Source: Pseudomonadota bacterium (GTDB taxonomy: Bacteria; Pseudomonadota; Alphaproteobacteria; Azospirillales; Azospirillaceae). Taken from it: a stretch of DNA of 8,823 nucleotides. How positions within the stretch are numbered: the stretch's first letter is position 1; every line of letters starts with the position of its first letter. The stretch is taken from the NCBI GenBank assembly GCA_023413605.1, contig JAEZPL010000629.1:1-8823 (forward strand). Direction: 5' to 3'. The notes under the pieces are model-generated. The model was not told the origin of the DNA and did no database searches. It worked only from the letters and a program-made list of their open reading frames with translations. A program made the position numbers and the translations under genes. Positions 5,904 through 8,823 of this stretch are shown piece after piece.

Positions 5904-6893
5904 ATGACAGCGACCATCCTCGTGACCGGCAGCGCGGGCCACCTCGGCGAGGCCTTGATGCGGAACCTGCGCGCCGCGCAACGCCCTTGCCTGGGCCTCG
6001 ACGTCAAGCCGTCCCCCTTCACGGACCACGTCGTCTCCATCGGCGACCGCGATGCCGTGCGGCGCTGCCTGCGCGGCGTCGACGCCATCGTTCACGCGGC
6101 GACCCTGCACAAGCCGCACGTCGCAACCCATTCCTTCCAGCAGTTTCTGGACACAAACGTCACAGGCACTCTGATCCTGCTGGAAGAGGCGGTGGCCGCC
6201 GGCGTCCGCTCCTTCGTCTTCACGAGCACGACCAGCGTGTTCGGGCAGGCGCTCACGCCCGCCGACGGGGAGCCCGCGGCCTGGATCGACGAGGACGCGG
6301 CGCCGGTCCCGAAGAACATCTATGGGGTGACCAAGCTCGCGGCGGAGGGGCTGTGCGAGCTGTTCTTCCGCAAGCACCGGCTTCCGGTGATCGTGCTGCG
6401 CACCGCCCGCTTCTTTCCCGAAGCCGACGACGACCCCCTGGTCCGCGCGCGCTACGAAACCGATAACGTCCAGGCGAACGAGCTGCTCAACCGCCGCGCC
6501 GACATCCAGGATGTCGCCAACGCCCATCTGCTGGCCGTGGAGCGGGCGCCGGACATCGGCTTCGGCCGCTACGTCCTGTCCGCCACCACGCCCTTCCGGC
6601 CCGCGGACCGGGCGGCCCTGCGGGCGGACGCGCCGGGAGTGATCCGCTGCCTGTTCCCCACGTGCGGGCCCCTGTTCGCCGCGCGCGGCTGGAGCCTCTT
6701 CCCCCGGATCGACCGGGTCTACGTCAACGACCGCGCCAGGAGGGATCTGGGCTGGCGGCCGGCCTTCGATTTCCGGCACGTGCTCGACTGCCTCGCGGCC
6801 GGAACTGACTTCCGCAGCCCGCTGGCCGCCGCGGTCGGCAGCAAGGGGTATCATGACGTCCGCTTCGACGACGGCCCCTATCCGGTGGCGTGA
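5904..6893 (+). CDS. NAD-dependent epimerase/dehydratase-family protein (extended SDR)
   Basis: The protein has 329 residues from the ATG at 5904, chosen for GGAG five bases upstream; an in-frame TTG at 5880 would add eight residues. The Rossmann fold starts at once with ILVTGSAGHLG (glycines 9, 12, 15). Asp33 at the end of the second strand suggests NAD rather than NADP. The active site shows a Ser/Thr cluster (108-111, FTSTTSVFG) and the YxxxK pair Tyr140/Lys144 (IYGVTKLAAEG). The tail has the family's usual VYVNDRARRDLGWRPAFDF segment. It resembles nucleotide-sugar epimerases and dehydratases, but the substrate cannot be fixed and there are no sugar-pathway genes beside it. It stands alone: 113 bp separate it from the hydrolase, and it converges on btsR with only 27 bp between the two stops. 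Confidence 0.87.
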   Translation: MTATILVTGSAGHLGEALMRNLRAAQRPCLGLDVKPSPFTDHVVSIGDRDAVRRCLRGVDAIVHAATLHKPHVATHSFQQFLDTNVTGTLILLEEAVAAGVRSFVFTSTTSVFGQALTPADGEPAAWIDEDAAPVPKNIYGVTKLAAEGLCELFFRKHRLPVIVLRTARFFPEADDDPLVRARYETDNVQANELLNRRADIQDVANAHLLAVERAPDIGFGRYVLSATTPFRPADRAALRADAPGVIRCLFPTCGPLFAARGWSLFPRIDRVYVNDRARRDLGWRPAFDFRHVLDCLAAGTDFRSPLAAAVGSKGYHDVRFDDGPYPVA

Positions 6894-6920
6894 CCGTCCG
6901 CAGAGCGGGCGTCGTCCGTA

Positions 6921-7640
6921 TCAGACGATGCCGAGGCGTTCCTTGATGGCGCCCAGGAAGCGGCGGCTGATCGGGATCGTGTGGCCGCCGCTGGTGATGA
7001 TCTCCGCCAGTCCGTTCTCCAGAAAGTGGATCTTCGTGATGCGGTCGACGTTCACGAGGTACTGGCGGTGGCAGCGCAGCAAGGGCGTCCGTTCCTGAAG
7101 GATGTGCAGGGGAAGGGCCGTCGGGAACTCCTCCCCATTCACCGAGGTCACCGAGACGCCTGCGATCTTCGACGCCACATACTCGACCTCCTCCATCTTC
7201 AGCAGGAGGACATGGTGCTGTCCGAAACAGGGGATCTGCCGGAGATGGTTCGCGCCCGCGAGCACGCCGACATTCTGCGGCGCCTGTTCCCGGCGCAGGC
7301 GTTGCAGGGTCTTCTCGAAACGGGCCTGGTCGATGGGCTTCAGCAGGTAATCGAACGCGTGCTGCTCGAACGCCTGTACCGCGTATTCGTCGTAGGCGGT
7401 CAGGAAGACGACGCGCGGCATCGTGTCGTGGTCAAGCATGCTCAGCATCTCGATGCCGCTGACCCGGGGCATCTGGATGTCGAGGAACACGGCGTCCGGC
7501 TTGTCCCGGTTTATGGCGCCGACCGCTTCGATGGCGTTGCCGCACTCGCCCAGGATGTGAAAGTCGGGCGCTTGCTCCAGAAGGCGGCGCAGCGCCTTTC
7601 GCGCCAACGGTTCATCGTCAACGATGAGCACCTTGATCAT
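6921..7640 (-). CDS. btsR: LytTR-family response regulator BtsR
   Basis: At 239 residues, this has the same length as E. coli BtsR (YehT) as I recall it, and very similar sequence throughout. The receiver domain (about 1-118) has acidic pocket Asp8/Asp9, phospho-acceptor Asp54 (FLDIQMPR), Thr81 and Lys101 (FDYLLKP). The LytTR DNA-binding domain (about 137-239) includes LLLKMEEVEYVAS and RTPLLRCHRQYLVNV. The ATG at 7640 overlaps the btsS stop (ATGA), and GGAGG lies about ten bases upstream inside btsS, so translation is coupled to the kinase. The frame stays open far upstream, but that part is only the shadow of btsS. In E. coli BtsSR responds to extracellular pyruvate and activates the pyruvate transporter gene btsT; no btsT-like gene is in this window. 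Confidence 0.92.
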   Translation of the reverse strand: MIKVLIVDDEPLARKALRRLLEQAPDFHILGECGNAIEAVGAINRDKPDAVFLDIQMPRVSGIEMLSMLDHDTMPRVVFLTAYDEYAVQAFEQHAFDYLLKPIDQARFEKTLQRLRREQAPQNVGVLAGANHLRQIPCFGQHHVLLLKMEEVEYVASKIAGVSVTSVNGEEFPTALPLHILQERTPLLRCHRQYLVNVDRITKIHFLENGLAEIITSGGHTIPISRRFLGAIKERLGIV

Positions 7641-8823
7641 GCCGGGATGACCTCCAGAGGAACGTGGATCGTGACCCTGGTGAACACGTCGCGGCTGTGC
7701 GTCACGCTGACACCATAGGCGTTGCCGTACCGGTTCTTGATCCGCCGGTCGACAAGATTCATGCCCAGCCCGCTTTCCGACGACCGCCGCTCGTACAGCC
7801 CCGCGTTGTCCTCGACGTCCAGCACGAGGTCGTCCCCGTCGCGTCGCGCCGAGATGCGGATGAGGCCGGGCCGGAGAAGCTGGGCCGTGCCGTGCTTGAT
7901 GGCGTTCTCGACCACGGGCTGGAGCGAGAAGGCGGGCAGGCACACCGACCGCAGCTCGTCAGGGATGTCGAACTCGACCGACAGCTGGTCGGAGAAGCGG
8001 GCCAGTTCGATCTGCAGGTAGGCGCTGACATGCGCGATCTCGTCGGCCACGCTGGCCTGCTCGCTGGCCCGCTTCAGGTTCTTGCGGAAGAAGGTGGACA
8101 GATGCCCGATCAGGTCGCGCGCCTTTTCCGGGTCGTCGCACGTCACGGCGGAAATGGTGTTCAGCGCGTTGAACAGGAAGTGCGGGTTCACCTGCGCGTG
8201 CAGCAGCTTGATCTCGGATTGCGCCAGAAGAACCTTCTGCTGCTCGTAGCGGCCGGCCAGGATCTGGCTGGACAGCAGCTTGGCGATGCCTTCGCCCAGC
8301 GCGCGGTTGATGGTGGAGAACAGCTTGGTCTTGGGCTCGTACAGCTTGATCGCGCCGATGACGCTGTTGTCCTCGCCGGCCAGCGGGATCACCAGCGAGG
8401 AGCCCAGCGGGCAGTGCGGGTCGATGGAGCACTGGTAGGCCTCCTCGTTGCCGTCGGCGTAGAGAACCTGGTTGTTTGCGATCGCCTGCAGCGTCTGGGC
8501 CGAGATGATGGGCCGGCCGGGCACGTGGTGGTCGTCGCCGATGCCGATGAAGGCCAAAATCCGTTCGCGATCCGTGATCGCCACCGCGCCGACGCCCGTC
8601 TCCTCGTAGATGATGCGGGCGACCCGCATGCTGTTTTCCTGGTTGAAGCCGCTGCGCAGCACGCCGTCCGCCCGCGCCGCGATCTTCAGCGCCTTGGCGG
8701 AGAAGACGCTCGACTGCCGTTCGATCAGGTCCCGCCGGTCCAGCAGGATCACCATGAACATGGCCGCTCCCACCGAATTCGCGATCAGTTCCGGCACGGC
8801 GATCAGGCTCACGGTGTGCAACG
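7637..8823 (-). CDS. btsS: LytS-type sensor histidine kinase BtsS, N-terminus cut by window edge
   Basis: About 395 C-terminal residues are visible; by comparison with E. coli BtsS (about 560), roughly 165 are missing, mostly the multi-span 5TM-LYT sensor. Visible residues 1-27 are the end of the last membrane segments (GAAMFMVILLDRR). A GAF-like domain covers about 40-185, with a CSIDPHCPL motif (Cys131, Cys137) that I also recall in E. coli BtsS. The His-kinase domain begins with EIKLLHAQVNPHFLFNALNTI (phospho-acceptor His214). The ATPase N-box is VVENAIKHG and the G-box region EDNAGLY followed by GLGMNLVDRR, the version characteristic of BtsS. The stop overlaps the btsR start by four bases (ATGA). 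The kinase should phosphorylate BtsR. The first visible codon is not the true start. Confidence 0.92.
   Translation of the reverse strand, partial: LHTVSLIAVPELIANSVGAAMFMVILLDRRDLIERQSSVFSAKALKIAARADGVLRSGFNQENSMRVARIIYEETGVGAVAITDRERILAFIGIGDDHHVPGRPIISAQTLQAIANNQVLYADGNEEAYQCSIDPHCPLGSSLVIPLAGEDNSVIGAIKLYEPKTKLFSTINRALGEGIAKLLSSQILAGRYEQQKVLLAQSEIKLLHAQVNPHFLFNALNTISAVTCDDPEKARDLIGHLSTFFRKNLKRASEQASVADEIAHVSAYLQIELARFSDQLSVEFDIPDELRSVCLPAFSLQPVVENAIKHGTAQLLRPGLIRISARRDGDDLVLDVEDNAGLYERRSSESGLGMNLVDRRIKNRYGNAYGVSVTHSRDVFTRVTIHVPLEVIPA

Noticed and set aside
5893..5907. Four-codon ORF with a good Shine-Dalgarno ending on the epimerase start (ATGA)
   Set aside because: Too short to judge. 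The GAGGGAG before it and the GGAG before the true ATG are close together, and chance overlap is likely.
5826..6854. 342-codon open frame on the minus strand opposite the epimerase-like gene
   Set aside because: Antisense shadow of a gene with clear Rossmann and YxxxK motifs; low-complexity composition and no recognisable domain.
6894..6920. Terminator between the convergent epimerase-like gene and btsR
   Set aside because: Only a four-base CCGC/GCGG stem and no T-run; nothing that supports an intrinsic terminator.

Overview
The window is GC-rich with tightly packed genes. Codon use and protein flavour suggest an alphaproteobacterium of the Azospirillum/Rhodospirillales type; this is an inference from composition, as there is no rRNA or other phylogenetic marker here. 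Nine protein genes are supported, two of them cut by the window edges, plus one speculative small ORF.

Left part (1-4122): an iron-siderophore cell-surface signalling locus. On the minus strand lie a FecR-type anti-sigma/sigma regulator and, downstream, the start of a TonB-dependent receptor with the N-terminal STN signalling domain. On the plus strand, divergent from fecR, lie a FecI-type ECF sigma factor and then an exporter-fold ABC transporter. The 202-bp divergent region carries a near-consensus Fur box lying on a sigma-70-like promoter for the sigma gene. The same promoter-like block (T7 tract, GNGAGA, 15-bp spacer, CGTCTGG) occurs upstream of both the receptor and the ABC transporter, on opposite strands. 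The simplest model: low iron releases Fur and the sigma factor is made; ligand-bound receptor signals through STN to FecR; the sigma factor then transcribes the receptor and the ABC transporter together.

Middle part (4123-5790): a TetR-family repressor followed by an RdmC-like alpha/beta hydrolase. A 20-bp-arm inverted repeat precedes tetR. A perfect 19-bp-arm inverted repeat is embedded in the last codons of tetR. A third inverted repeat pairs the hydrolase Shine-Dalgarno with an upstream CCTCC. A 26-codon ORF bridges tetR and the hydrolase, starting on the tetR stop (ATGA) and stopping one base before the hydrolase ATG. Together these suggest stepwise translational coupling, or at least an unusually structured junction.

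Right part (5904-8823): an NAD-dependent epimerase/dehydratase-family (extended SDR) gene on the plus strand, then, convergent on the minus strand, a btsS-btsR two-component system (LytS-type kinase and LytTR regulator, overlapping by ATGA). The E. coli counterpart responds to pyruvate. The kinase N-terminus lies beyond the window.

No tRNA, rRNA, CRISPR array, insertion sequence or origin was seen. No gene-free stretch exceeds about 200 bp.
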